From: CAZIPN01 sp964541225
GTDB taxonomy: Bacteria; Actinomycetota; Coriobacteriia; Anaerosomatales; JAAXUF01
Assembly (NCBI GenBank): GCA_964541225.1
Contig: CAZIPN010000021.1
Span: forward strand, 1-35,010
Direction: 5' to 3'
Length of the DNA stretch: 35,010 bases
Of this stretch, positions 1 to 7,892 are shown one piece after another. The stretch's first letter is position 1; every line of letters starts with the position of its first letter. A model generated the notes under the pieces. That model was not told the origin of the DNA, did not search any database, and saw nothing but the letters and a program-made list of their open reading frames with translations. Made by a program: the position numbers and the translations under genes.

Positions 1-54
1 GGACTCGGGATTTTGGTTCCCGCAATCCAGGTTCGAATCCTGGTGCCCCAGCCA
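1..54 (+). tRNA. tRNA-Gln (UUG), 5' end cut off by window
   Basis: This is the 3' two-thirds of a tRNA. The anticodon stem CGGGA/TCCCG (6-10 and 18-22) encloses the loop TTTTGGT with anticodon TTG at 13-15, which reads CAA (Gln). The T arm CCAGG-TTCGAAT-CCTGG follows, then the acceptor strand TGCCCCA, discriminator G and an encoded CCA (52-54). The acceptor 5' strand and D arm lie outside the window. A tRNA-Gln just upstream of glmU is a familiar arrangement in actinobacteria. Confidence 0.93.
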
Positions 55-115
55 CCACGTGCGCATCGCCTTGTCGCGCACACGACAGCGATGGGCAGAC
101 CTAGGAGTACCTACG

Positions 116-1495
116 ATGAGTTTGGTCGCCCTCATCCTCGCCGCCGGCGAAGGCACTCGAATGAAATCCGACAAGCCCAAAGTCGCGCATGAGGTCTTGG
201 GCAAGCCAATGGTGAATTGGGTTGTGAGCGCCGCCTCCGAGGCCGGCTGCGAACGGATCGTGGTTGTGACCGGCCACCACGCAGAGGTGGTCGAGGCGTT
301 GCTGCCAAAGGGCGTGTCGAGCGTCCGGCAGGAGGAGCAGCTTGGAACCGGCCATGCCGTGATGAGCGCTCGTGACGCTGTTGGTGCGTTCTCGGGCTCG
401 CTTGTCGTACTGTCTGGCGACACGCCTCTGCTTTCCGCCGACACAATCGCCGGTCTTGCTGCGATGCGAGAGTCGGGTGGTGCTGCGCTGACTCTCTTGA
501 CTACGCACCTGCCGGATCCGACTGGCTACGGGCGAATAGTGCGCGACATGAGGGACGGCAGCGTGGCACGGATCGTCGAGGAAAAAGACTGCACAGCACA
601 GGAGCGCAAGATCACTGAGGTCAACACCGGTACCTACTGTTTTGACGCCGAGGTGCTTTTCGCACATCTTGACCGGCTGACAACCGAGAACGCGCAGGGC
701 GAGTACTACTTGACTGACATGGTTGAGGTGTTCACGCGTGAAGGTCTCGGAGTGTCTGCCAGCGCGACCGAGGACCCGCTTGAGACGATCGGCGTGAATT
801 CGCGTGTTCAGCTCGCGGAGGCGAACAAGATCGTCCAGAGCCGCATAAACCGCGCACACATGCTCGCAGGCGTCACTATGTTCGATCCGGACCTCGTATG
901 GGTGGGTCCTGATGTGCGCGTTGGTCGCGATGTCGAGCTTCTGCCCATGACGTTCGCCCTTGGGCAGACCACTATTGGGGATCGTGCTGTGATCGGCCCC
1001 AATGCTCGTCTGATTGATTCGACCATCGCCGAGGGAGCGACAGTGGACGCTTCCGTTGTCGTCGGTGCCGACGTGGGAAGGGATGCCACCGTTGGACCAG
1101 TGTCCTATCTCCGTGCGGGGGCTGTGCTCGAGGCGGGCAGCAAGGCCGGCGCTTGCGTTGAGATCAAGAAGTCGATCGTGGGTGAGGGCAGCAAGGTGCC
1201 GCACCTGTCATACATCGGTGATACGACCATCGGGAAGAATGTCAACGTGGGTGCGGGAACGATCACGTGCAACTACGACGGTGAGAAGAAGCACGAGACG
1301 CACATAGAAGACGGGGCCTTCATCGGCTCTGATACCATGCTGGTTGCGCCAGTCACCATTGGTGAGGGCGCGGTCACCGCTGCGGGCAGTACGATCGCGC
1401 GAGATGTGCCCGCTGGCGCGCTTGCGCTTGAGCGCTCCGACCAAGTCGTTGTGGATGGTTGGGTTGAGCGCCGTAGAGAGAAACGCAAAGAGTAG
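116..1495 (+). CDS. glmU: Bifunctional UDP-N-acetylglucosamine pyrophosphorylase / glucosamine-1-phosphate N-acetyltransferase GlmU
   Basis: GlmU makes UDP-GlcNAc for peptidoglycan: the C-terminal domain acetylates glucosamine-1-phosphate from acetyl-CoA and the N-terminal domain transfers UMP from UTP. The product is 459 residues, the usual family length. The N-terminus carries the nucleotidyltransferase signature LAAGEGTRM followed by SDKPKV. From about residue 255 the sequence is a left-handed beta-helix of hexapeptide repeats, including the NVGAGTITCNYDG active-site segment. The ATG at 116 is chosen over an in-frame upstream codon at 59 because AGGAG (103-107) lies 8 nt before it and because the conserved N-terminus begins there. 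It is the first gene of a same-strand set with prs, rplY and pth, joined by gaps of 31, 57 and 9 nt. Confidence 0.97.
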   Translation: MSLVALILAAGEGTRMKSDKPKVAHEVLGKPMVNWVVSAASEAGCERIVVVTGHHAEVVEALLPKGVSSVRQEEQLGTGHAVMSARDAVGAFSGSLVVLSGDTPLLSADTIAGLAAMRESGGAALTLLTTHLPDPTGYGRIVRDMRDGSVARIVEEKDCTAQERKITEVNTGTYCFDAEVLFAHLDRLTTENAQGEYYLTDMVEVFTREGLGVSASATEDPLETIGVNSRVQLAEANKIVQSRINRAHMLAGVTMFDPDLVWVGPDVRVGRDVELLPMTFALGQTTIGDRAVIGPNARLIDSTIAEGATVDASVVVGADVGRDATVGPVSYLRAGAVLEAGSKAGACVEIKKSIVGEGSKVPHLSYIGDTTIGKNVNVGAGTITCNYDGEKKHETHIEDGAFIGSDTMLVAPVTIGEGAVTAAGSTIARDVPAGALALERSDQVVVDGWVERRREKRKE

Positions 1496-1526
1496 GACTG
1501 CGAGAAAGAACGGAGTGCGTCAGGAG

Positions 1527-2489
1527 ATGCCCGAAGGAGCAAAGCGCATGCTGGTGTTCTCCGGTACGAGCAACCCAGAGCTGTCTGAGGGTGTCGCTCG
1601 GCACTTGGGCATCGAGCTGGGCAACGTCAAGATTCGCAAGTTCGCCAACGGCGAGATCTACGTCCGGTACTTCGAGAGCGTGCGCGGCGCCGACATCTTC
1701 ATCATTCAATCCATCAGCGCCCCAGTGAATGAAGCGCTCATGGAGCTGCTCATCATGGTCGATGCCGCCAAGAGGGCCTCGGCGCGCTCGATAACGGCCG
1801 TCATAAGCCACTACGGCTACGCGCGTCAGGACAAGAAGTCGGCGGCACGAGAGCCGATCACGGCCAAGCTCGTTGCCGATCTTCTCACGGTTGCCGGGGT
1901 CAATAGGGTCATCACGATGGATCTTCATCAGGGCCAAATACAGGGATTCTTCAATCAGCCGGTGAACCATCTCACGGCGTTGCCGATTCTGGCTGACTAC
2001 TTCCAGTCCCTTGATCTGCAGGGCGTCGTTGTTGTGTCACCGGACGTCGGTCGTGCGAAGGCATGTAAGAAGCTTTCAGACCTGCTCGGCGCGGGGCTGG
2101 CGATCATGCACAAAGGCCGTCCAGAGCACAATGTCGCCGAGATAACGCATGTTATCGGCGAAGTTGAGGGCAAGGCCTGTATCATGGCTGACGACATGAT
2201 CGACACTGCGGGATCAATCACCGAGGGTGCGAAAGCACTTATGCAGCAAGGCGCGGGGGAAATCTACGTGACCGCGACGCACGGAATCTTTTCGCCGCCC
2301 GCGTATGAGCGGATTGAAGCTTCGCCGATCAAGGAACTCGTGGTGACAAACACGATTCCGGTGCCGGAGGACAAGAGAGACGGCAAGATCCGCGTCATTT
2401 CCGTTGCCCCTTTGTTCGCTCGTGCGGTACAGAACGTGTTCAACGATGACTCGGTGTCGGAGCTTTTCGACCCGGAATTCCAACTGTAG
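1527..2489 (+). CDS. prs: Ribose-phosphate pyrophosphokinase (PRPP synthetase)
   Basis: Prs transfers pyrophosphate from ATP to ribose-5-phosphate, giving PRPP for purine, pyrimidine, NAD, His and Trp synthesis. The product is 320 residues, standard for class I bacterial enzymes. Visible signatures are FSGTSNPEL at the N-terminus, the KIRKFANGEIYVR segment, the flexible-loop stretch YARQDKK and the PRPP-binding motif MADDMIDTAGS near residues 220-230. Two starts are possible: ATG 1527, with CGGAG 11 nt upstream, and ATG 1548, with AAGGAG (1534-1539) 8 nt upstream. The longer form is given because related Prs proteins often have a short leader before MLVFSG, but the ribosome site favours 1548. 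The pairing with glmU is widely conserved. Confidence 0.96.
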   Translation: MPEGAKRMLVFSGTSNPELSEGVARHLGIELGNVKIRKFANGEIYVRYFESVRGADIFIIQSISAPVNEALMELLIMVDAAKRASARSITAVISHYGYARQDKKSAAREPITAKLVADLLTVAGVNRVITMDLHQGQIQGFFNQPVNHLTALPILADYFQSLDLQGVVVVSPDVGRAKACKKLSDLLGAGLAIMHKGRPEHNVAEITHVIGEVEGKACIMADDMIDTAGSITEGAKALMQQGAGEIYVTATHGIFSPPAYERIEASPIKELVVTNTIPVPEDKRDGKIRVISVAPLFARAVQNVFNDDSVSELFDPEFQL

Positions 2490-2546
2490 AGCGCTTCAGC
2501 AGACGCGGGCATTCCGTGCAGAAGAATCGGAAGGAGCCATTCGGCT

Positions 2547-3188
2547 ATGGCAGCATCAACGACTCTGGTGGCATATCCTCGGACTGTCATCGGCAAGGCG
2601 AATCGTCGTCTTGCGCAGGACAACCGCATTCCGGCCGTGTTGTATGGCCCGGAGCGCGAAACAGTTGCGCTTGCGATTGACAGGCACGAGTTCGAGCAGC
2701 TCATGTCGCATCATTCGGCAGGATCGACAATCCTCGAACTTGAAGTGGAGGGCGAGAAGAAGCCGGTCAACGCGATGATCCGTGAGATGCAGACCAACCC
2801 GATCAAGGGCCAGATCATCCACGTCGATTTTCTCGCCGTGCAGATGGACAAGCCAGTCCACGCCGTCGTCACGCTGCGTTTCGTCAACGACCCCGCTGGA
2901 GTCAAAGCGGGCGGCATTCTCACCACGAGCTTCCACGAGATTAACGTTGAGGCAAAGCCGGGCGATCTTCCCGAGGCGATCGAGGTAGATGTCGCGAGCC
3001 TGGAGGTTGGAGACAGCCTACATGTGAGCGATGTCGTCCCGCCTTCGGGTGTTGCGATTCTTGATGACCCAGAAGAGGTCCTTGTCTCCGTGCAGGCCCC
3101 ACGCCTCGAAGTTGAGGAAGAAGCAGTGGTTGGCGAGGAGGAGGCGCTTGAGCCGGAGCTCGTCAGTGGCACGCCTGAGGAAGAGTAG
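2547..3188 (+). CDS. rplY: 50S ribosomal protein L25, general stress protein Ctc type
   Basis: This is a 213-residue L25/Ctc/TL5 protein that binds 5S rRNA in the large ribosomal subunit. It has the two-domain form: an N-terminal L25 beta-barrel (about 1-95, with RRLAQDNRIPAVLYGPE) and a C-terminal TL5-type beta domain (about 100-190, with VHAVVTLRFVNDP and a conserved PPSGVAILDDPEE stretch). It ends in a strongly acidic tail rich in Glu, as long Ctc forms do. AAGGAG (2531-2536) sits 10 nt before the ATG. It lies between prs and pth, the usual neighbours. Confidence 0.95.
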   Translation: MAASTTLVAYPRTVIGKANRRLAQDNRIPAVLYGPERETVALAIDRHEFEQLMSHHSAGSTILELEVEGEKKPVNAMIREMQTNPIKGQIIHVDFLAVQMDKPVHAVVTLRFVNDPAGVKAGGILTTSFHEINVEAKPGDLPEAIEVDVASLEVGDSLHVSDVVPPSGVAILDDPEEVLVSVQAPRLEVEEEAVVGEEEALEPELVSGTPEEE

Positions 3189-3197
3189 CGTCTGCGC

Positions 3198-3764
3198 ATG
3201 ACGCGTCTCGTCGTTGGGCTCGGCAATCCTGGCCCCGAGTATGAGCGCACCCGGCACAACGCGGGCTTCCTGGTCATTGACCTTCTTGCCGAGGACCTGG
3301 GCGCCACCTACTGGAAGGACCAGGCGGGCGCCAAGGTCGCCTCTGTCCGGTTTGGCGACGACACTCTGGTTCTTGCCAAGCCTCAAACGTTCATGAATCT
3401 CTCAGGGGCCGCCGTCAAGAAGCTCGTCGAGCAGCACGGCGTTCCGCTTGAAGAGGTCGTCATAGTGCACGACGACATCGATCTCGCCGCTGGCAAGATC
3501 CGCGTGAAGCGGGACGGTGGACATGGCGGCCACAATGGCTTGCGCTCGCTGCACGAACGTCTCGGCAGTGATGGCTACGTGCGCGTTCGGATCGGAGTCG
3601 GTCGTCCTCCCGGGCGCATGGATGCCGCCGATTATGTGCTGGAGTCGCTGAGGGGCGTGGCGTGGGACGAACTCGAGGCATCCGTGCCGTCGGCGGCGCA
3701 GGCGGTTATCAGCATCTTGGAGCGTGGTCTTGACGCCACGATGCAGGAATTCAATGCGGACTGA
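3198..3764 (+). CDS. pth: Peptidyl-tRNA hydrolase
   Basis: Pth cleaves peptidyl-tRNA released by stalled ribosomes, recycling the tRNA. The 188-residue product has the standard motifs GLGNPG (residues 7-12), the catalytic His20 in TRHNAGF, KPQTFMNLSG (61-70) and HDDIDL with the catalytic Asp93. The glycine-rich GGHGGHNGL segment with Asn113 follows. The start is 9 nt after the rplY stop, with only a weak purine-rich ribosome site inside the end of rplY, so translation is probably coupled. The gene ends 36 nt from the convergent M23 peptidase gene. Confidence 0.96.
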   Translation: MTRLVVGLGNPGPEYERTRHNAGFLVIDLLAEDLGATYWKDQAGAKVASVRFGDDTLVLAKPQTFMNLSGAAVKKLVEQHGVPLEEVVIVHDDIDLAAGKIRVKRDGGHGGHNGLRSLHERLGSDGYVRVRIGVGRPPGRMDAADYVLESLRGVAWDELEASVPSAAQAVISILERGLDATMQEFNAD

Positions 3765-3800
3765 AAGAACGCTTGGTGGGAGCGGGCTGAAGGCCGTTCG

Positions 3801-5021
3801 CTACAGGTAGTTCATTGGGTTGACAGGCGTGCCGTTGAGGCGCACTTCGAAATGCAGGTGCGGCCCCGTCGCATAGCCTGACATGCCGACGGTCCCAATA
3901 CGCTGTCCTTTGCTGACGCGCTGCCCCGTGGATACCTTGATGCCGCCAGACGGCTGGTGCGCATAGAGTGTGACGATGCCGTTGCCATGATCGATCATCA
4001 CTGTATAGCCGTAGCCGCTTCGATATCCCGCCGAGATGACCTTCCCGCTCGCGGCCGCCACGATTGCCGCTCCAGCAATCGGTTTGTTGGGATTGCGGCC
4101 TATGTCGATGCCGGTGTGCATGCGCATGACGTGCAGGATCGGGTGCATGCGCATTCCAAAGGGCGACGTGATGCGGTGGAACCCGGGTACGGGCCACGCC
4201 ATGGTCCCGTGGATCTTGCCCGAGCCTCGCGTTGACTTGGCGAGTTCGCTCTTGATTCGAGCCGACTCAGCTTCTTCGGACTTGGCTACCGCGAGCAGAT
4301 GCTTCGCGTTCTTCTTGCTCTCGGCAAGCAGCTGTGATTTCTGCGCTAGCACCGACTGCTGAGCATCGACCTTGTCCTGTCTGGAGCCTTGTAGCTCGCT
4401 GATCTGTGCTTGTGCGGCGGCGGCTTCTTGCTGCTTGGCTGAGAGTTCCGCTAATGCGTGATCGAAGCCAGCCTTCTGCTTCTCTAGCGAATCCTTCGTC
4501 GAATCCAGTTGCGCAATGACGTCGCTACCGGCGCTCAGAACCCGGCCGAGCAACTCGGTGCGGGCAATGAGATCGCGCACGTCCTTGGAATCCAGCAGCA
4601 GTCGAAGGTAGTACCACTCTCCCTCCTTGTAGCTAGCGACGACTCGGACGCTCAGAAGCGCCTGCTGTCGGGTGAGCTCGGCGTGTGTCTCGGCAATGCC
4701 AGCGGACATGGAAGCGATCCGTGATCGCATCTCATCTACCTGAGAGCTAAGCGACTTGGCCCGACGCGTTGCCGCATCGACTTGAGGTTCGAGTTCGTCA
4801 GCTTGCGACTGCAGTTTCTGGACTTCGTCGTCGAGGACTGCGGTCTGTGACTCGAGCTGACGAGCGAGTTCCTGTTGTTGTGCGGCTTTCGAGCGTGCCG
4901 CGTCGGCAGCTGCCTGGTGAGCCGCAGCATCGGAGTTGGAACCAGTTGCAAGAGCAGGGGAGGCGGTGCCGAGAAGGAGCACGAGCAGTAGCGACACCAG
5001 ATATGTGCGTGGATGGTGCAT
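3801..5021 (-). CDS. Secreted M23 murein endopeptidase with coiled-coil N-terminal region (EnvC/PcsB-like layout)
   Basis: The predicted product is a 406-residue exported peptidoglycan hydrolase. Residues 1-26 are a signal peptide ending near ALA. Residues 35-265 are mostly heptad-like Ala/Gln/Glu/Lys coiled coil, and the M23 (LytM) domain occupies about 275-406. The zinc site is complete: His302 and Asp306 in HTGID, the catalytic His388 and ligand His390 in HLHFE, with YAH at 353-355. This start (ATG 5021) is chosen because GGAGG (5031-5035) lies 9 nt upstream and the signal peptide begins there; an in-frame codon 60 nt upstream lacks such a site. Coiled coils fused to LytM often serve in division or activator control, so it could be a regulator as well as an enzyme. 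Confidence 0.9.
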   Translation of the reverse strand: MHHPRTYLVSLLLVLLLGTASPALATGSNSDAAAHQAAADAARSKAAQQQELARQLESQTAVLDDEVQKLQSQADELEPQVDAATRRAKSLSSQVDEMRSRIASMSAGIAETHAELTRQQALLSVRVVASYKEGEWYYLRLLLDSKDVRDLIARTELLGRVLSAGSDVIAQLDSTKDSLEKQKAGFDHALAELSAKQQEAAAAQAQISELQGSRQDKVDAQQSVLAQKSQLLAESKKNAKHLLAVAKSEEAESARIKSELAKSTRGSGKIHGTMAWPVPGFHRITSPFGMRMHPILHVMRMHTGIDIGRNPNKPIAGAAIVAAASGKVISAGYRSGYGYTVMIDHGNGIVTLYAHQPSGGIKVSTGQRVSKGQRIGTVGMSGYATGPHLHFEVRLNGTPVNPMNYL

Positions 5022-5328
5022 TCGGTGAATCCTCCGGGGCTGCTGCGGTGTAGTGGTAGGTGCCGACCGGAAGGGCTGCAACGCAACGATGATAGCATCG
5101 GTTGAGTTCTGCCGAGCGATTCAAAGGTGCACGATGCGGTAACGTCCGGCGAGGCGAGTCTGCGGACGCGACTCACGGGCCGCTTGCACGGCGCTACTCC
5201 GCGCCCCTGAGGTTGTTGCGGCGACGGGATTGCGCACTGGGGTACAATCCTCCCTAGGATGAACGGCGCGATGAACCGTGCATTTGGTATGTCGGGCGTT
5301 CCATTCGGCTGAAATGGAGGAACGAGCG
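5022..5328. other. Divergent intergenic region between M23 gene and LytTR regulator
   Basis: This 307-base stretch has no convincing gene. It must carry promoters for both flanking genes. Visible candidates are TACAAT (5243-5248) on the plus strand and TATCAT on the minus strand (5094-5089). Neither has a good -35 box at normal spacing. No long inverted repeat or LytTR-type paired site was recognised. Confidence 0.5.
5243..5248 (+). promoter_or_regulatory. Possible -10 box for the LytTR regulator operon
   Basis: TACAAT matches five of six bases of the sigma-70-type -10 consensus and lies about 80 nt before the GTG start. No TTGACA-like box sits 16-18 nt upstream (TTGCGG at 5216-5221 is 21 nt away), so this is a weak call. 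Confidence 0.35.
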
Positions 5329-6078
5329 GTGGCCGATGAACCTATCCATGTGCTTGTCGTCGATGATGATGCGGCGATCGTGGACATGGTCCGTGCGGCG
5401 CTCGAAGCCGAGGGGATGGTCGTCTACGGGGCAGCCGATGGCGCAGAGGGCCTTGAGGTGCTCGGTACGGAACGAATCGACGTGGTGGTTCTCGACATAA
5501 TGATGCCCCGTGTCGATGGTTGGATGGCACTCATGGACATCCGCAACAGCCCGGTCCTTGCTGACATGCCTGTCATCATGCTCAGCGCCAAGACGGAAGA
5601 CTTGGCGAAGATACTCGCGTTCAAACAGGGCGTTCAGCAGTACGTGACCAAGCCTTTCAACGTCATGGAACTTGCCGCGCGAGTGGAGGGTCTGGCGAGA
5701 CAGCGGCGGAGCCTGGCGGCCGACCAGGGCGGTTCGGCGGAGTCGGAGTTCCGCAAGCTCGCGGTGCGCAAGGGCGGCCGGACCGTTCTTCTCAACATCG
5801 ATGACATCGTGCTCCTCTCCGCGCGCAACAAGTCGACCTACGCACACACATACGAAAACCAGTATCTTGTCGATATGACGCTTGGTGAACTCGAGGACAG
5901 GCTCGTGAAGGAGTCGTTCGCACGAGTGCATCGCAGCTACCTTGTCAATCTGAACAAGGTGAAGGAGATTCTGCGCGTGGACGGGAGCTACGTCGTGGTT
6001 GCTTCGGATCGTGATGAGACGCACATCCCGGTGGCAAGGCGACAAGTCCGCGCATTCCGAGAGGCGGTTGGTATCTGA
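5329..6078 (+). CDS. Response regulator, REC domain plus LytTR DNA-binding domain
   Basis: This is a 249-residue two-component regulator. The REC domain (about 5-125) has the acidic pocket Asp12/13/14, the phospho-acceptor Asp56 in VVVLDIMMP, Ser86 and Lys108 in VTKPF. A linker at 126-140 leads to a LytTR domain (about 141-249) with the typical FARVHRSYLVNLNKV segment. LytTR regulators bind paired short repeats upstream of cell-envelope, secretion or competence genes. The GTG at 5329 is preferred over ATG 5314 because GGAGG (5316-5320) lies 8 nt before it and would fall inside the longer reading. No histidine kinase is adjacent. The stop overlaps the next start by one base, tying it to the DUF916-type membrane protein. 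Confidence 0.93.
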   Translation: MADEPIHVLVVDDDAAIVDMVRAALEAEGMVVYGAADGAEGLEVLGTERIDVVVLDIMMPRVDGWMALMDIRNSPVLADMPVIMLSAKTEDLAKILAFKQGVQQYVTKPFNVMELAARVEGLARQRRSLAADQGGSAESEFRKLAVRKGGRTVLLNIDDIVLLSARNKSTYAHTYENQYLVDMTLGELEDRLVKESFARVHRSYLVNLNKVKEILRVDGSYVVVASDRDETHIPVARRQVRAFREAVGI

Positions 6079-7118
6079 TGCGAGTCCGTGCTGCGAGCGA
6101 CGCCCGCGTTCTTCTAGCGGCGGCGGCGCTGTCCCTTGCGTTCATTCTCCTGCCTGCGCACGCGTATGCCGTGCGCACTCTCGGGCTGTCGTCGGGGAAG
6201 TTCCACTTCGATCTTGCCGCAGGCCAGCAAGCAACTGGCGAGGTTACTGTCGTGAACAGTGGAACAGAGTCGCTTGACGTGATGGTGTACGCGGCGGATC
6301 AGAAGGTCGATTCGAAGGGCAATGTCAGCTACGAGACGCCCAACAAGACGGACATACAATCCAGTGAACTGCCCTCGTCGTGGACGACCATCAAGATGCC
6401 CGCCGACAGCAAGTCATTGGGCAACATCCCATACGTCGTGATTCCAGCTGGTGAACGCGTTCCTGTGACGTTCTCTATCACCGTTCCACCGAACGTGCCC
6501 GCAGGCGACCACAATGTCGTGATCTTCTTCGAATCCTTTGCTGAGCCAGAGCCCGGCGGGGGCACGCAGTCGATGGTTTCCGGCCGTCTCGGCACTCGAA
6601 TCACCTTGCGAGTGGCTGGCGACATAGTGCGCAAGCTAGAGGTTCGCCCCTTCAACACGCCGGCCTACGTGATTGGCGGGGAGATACCCTTTGACTTCTT
6701 GGTTCGCAACAGCGGCAACATCGATCAACGAATCGGGGCTCGCGTGCTGCTGCTCGACCGGGGAGACAATGAGGTTCAGCGCAAGACCGCTATCGATGGG
6801 ACCACGGTCTACGCGGGCACCAACCTCGAGGCGACAGGCACGCTTGTGGCCGAGAAGATGCCGGTCGGACCGTTCAAGGTTCGGCTGGACGTGAGCCCGG
6901 TTGACGACAAGGGTCAGGCACTCGATACGGGCGCCGACACAATCACCGAGTCGCGGGATGTCTGGTTGATTCCGTACTGGGTGATTGCGCTTGCGGGAGT
7001 GCTTGCGCTGCTCATCGTTGTTGGGATCATAAGTCGAATCGCGACCACTGCTGCGCGGCGACGTGCTCAGCGCGAGCAGCAGCGGATGTCGAATTCTCCC
7101 CCTCAGATGTATAGCTAG
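6078..7118 (+). CDS. Membrane-anchored WxL-interacting-type protein (DUF916-like)
   Basis: This is a 346-residue exported protein. Residues 1-31 form a signal peptide ending AYA. Two beta-rich modules follow: the first (about 35-165) begins with the GKFHFDLAAGQQATGEVTVVN pattern typical of DUF916, and the second (about 180-290) is Ig-like. A transmembrane helix (about 297-320) and a short Arg-rich cytoplasmic tail close the protein. This order matches WxL-interacting proteins of Gram-positives, which hold WxL surface proteins at the wall. The ATG overlaps the TGA of the LytTR gene by one base (TGATG), so the two are translated together. A small WxL-like secreted protein lies convergently downstream. 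Family membership is inferred from pattern. Confidence 0.75.
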   Translation: MRVRAASDARVLLAAAALSLAFILLPAHAYAVRTLGLSSGKFHFDLAAGQQATGEVTVVNSGTESLDVMVYAADQKVDSKGNVSYETPNKTDIQSSELPSSWTTIKMPADSKSLGNIPYVVIPAGERVPVTFSITVPPNVPAGDHNVVIFFESFAEPEPGGGTQSMVSGRLGTRITLRVAGDIVRKLEVRPFNTPAYVIGGEIPFDFLVRNSGNIDQRIGARVLLLDRGDNEVQRKTAIDGTTVYAGTNLEATGTLVAEKMPVGPFKVRLDVSPVDDKGQALDTGADTITESRDVWLIPYWVIALAGVLALLIVVGIISRIATTAARRRAQREQQRMSNSPPQMYS

Positions 7119-7136
7119 CGAACCTAGGAGAGCGCA

Positions 7137-7174
7137 TTCACCCCGATGAGAGACTAGTCGCTCATCGGGGTGAA
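7137..7174 (+). terminator. Strong hairpin 1 between convergent genes
   Basis: A perfect 14-bp inverted repeat, TTCACCCCGATGAG at 7137-7150 and its complement at 7161-7174, encloses a 10-nt loop that itself contains the palindrome GACTAGTC. It sits 18 nt after the DUF916-type stop. No T-run follows on either strand, so termination is probable but not certain. Confidence 0.6.
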
Positions 7175-7191
7175 CGTCTCGGAGAAGGAGT

Positions 7192-7226
7192 GGAGCCCCG
7201 GTAGTGTGGGGGACTACCAGGGCTCC
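7192..7226. terminator. Strong hairpin 2 between convergent genes
   Basis: Arms 7192-7205 and 7213-7226 pair over 13 of 14 positions (one C/A mismatch) around the loop GTGGGGG. It lies 36 nt beyond the stop of the minus-strand WxL-like gene and 17 nt after hairpin 1. It lacks a T-run. The position suggests a bidirectional transcription end. Confidence 0.5.
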
Positions 7227-7262
7227 TGCGACTCTACGCGCCAGGTGGGGAGGACAGCGCGT

Positions 7263-7721
7263 CTAGTGCTCCATCAAGGTGTATGTCACTTGGGCAGTGT
7301 AGTTGCCAGGAGCAGTCGTCCACGGAACGTCGAGAGCGTAGGTGTCCGTGTAGGGCTGGCTGGCGGTTGCGGCCGCGCCTGACACGGCGATGCCACTCGT
7401 GGTCAGTCCCATTGCAGCGTCGGAGCCTGTGGTCGAAGCCGTCAGGTCGTAGGCCAGGTTGGACTTGACTTCCAGACCGACGTTCTTCGTGGGCGTGTCG
7501 CCAGGGGCGACCGTGCCGAAGGCCACGGTCTGTCCTGTGTCAGGGGCGGTGACCGTCAGCGTCATCAGTGGGCTGATGTCCGCGGAGACGGTGACCGTGT
7601 CGGTCGCCGTGAGCGGGGTACCAGTAGCGGTGATGGTGATCGGGTCGGCTGTGGCGTACGCGACGACACCCACAAGCAGAATGGCGGCCGCGAGCGCGCT
7701 TATAAGCAGGCTCTTCTTCAT
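7263..7721 (-). CDS. Small secreted beta-sandwich protein, WxL-like
   Basis: The product is 152 residues, with a signal peptide (1-25, cleavage near ATA-DP) and a Thr/Ala/Val-rich beta domain. Residues 44-95 show the run SADISPLMTLTV, VAFGTVAPG and VKSNLAYDLTAS, which resembles WxL-type and related wall-surface domains. The C-terminus APGNYTAQVTYTL mimics the distal WxL motif (Y...W-x-L) with Tyr replacing Trp. GGAGGAG lies just upstream of ATG 7721. An earlier in-frame start at 7832 would place a charged leader before the signal peptide and is rejected. It converges on the DUF916-type gene, which fits a ligand/receptor pair, but the family call is by resemblance only. Confidence 0.6.
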   Translation of the reverse strand: MKKSLLISALAAAILLVGVVAYATADPITITATGTPLTATDTVTVSADISPLMTLTVTAPDTGQTVAFGTVAPGDTPTKNVGLEVKSNLAYDLTASTTGSDAAMGLTTSGIAVSGAAATASQPYTDTYALDVPWTTAPGNYTAQVTYTLMEH

Positions 7722-7820
7722 GACTCCTCCAACTCTCCGATAAGAAACGTTTGCCTTCCGCGAGGAGCGAGCCGCGTGGGGGCTGCTTTTCCTGCGCAGT
7801 TTTCTGATCGGCGCGGCATT

Positions 7821-7854
7821 GATACCGCTCAACGCTATTCCGATGAGCGGTATC
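7821..7854. repeat. Near-perfect inverted repeat, possible operator or hairpin
   Basis: GATACCGCTCA (7821-7831) and TGAGCGGTATC (7844-7854) pair over 11 bp and continue after one mismatch for two more pairs, leaving a 6-nt loop. It lies 39 nt after the UPF0210 stop and 100 nt before the WxL-like start, both on the minus strand. No T-run follows, so it may be a terminator of the upstream operon or an operator for the downstream gene. Confidence 0.6.
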
Positions 7855-7892
7855 TATTGGAGGATGAGAGGTAGATTGCTGTGCTTGCGCTC

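Noticed and set aside
101..1204. Long minus-strand open frame of 367 codons
   Set aside because: It is antisense to glmU, which is certain; its translation is Arg/His-rich and has no family features.
7722..7892. Possible cyclic-di-GMP riboswitch before the WxL-like gene
   Set aside because: A GGCAAAC string occurs on the minus strand, but the other conserved blocks and their order are missing.
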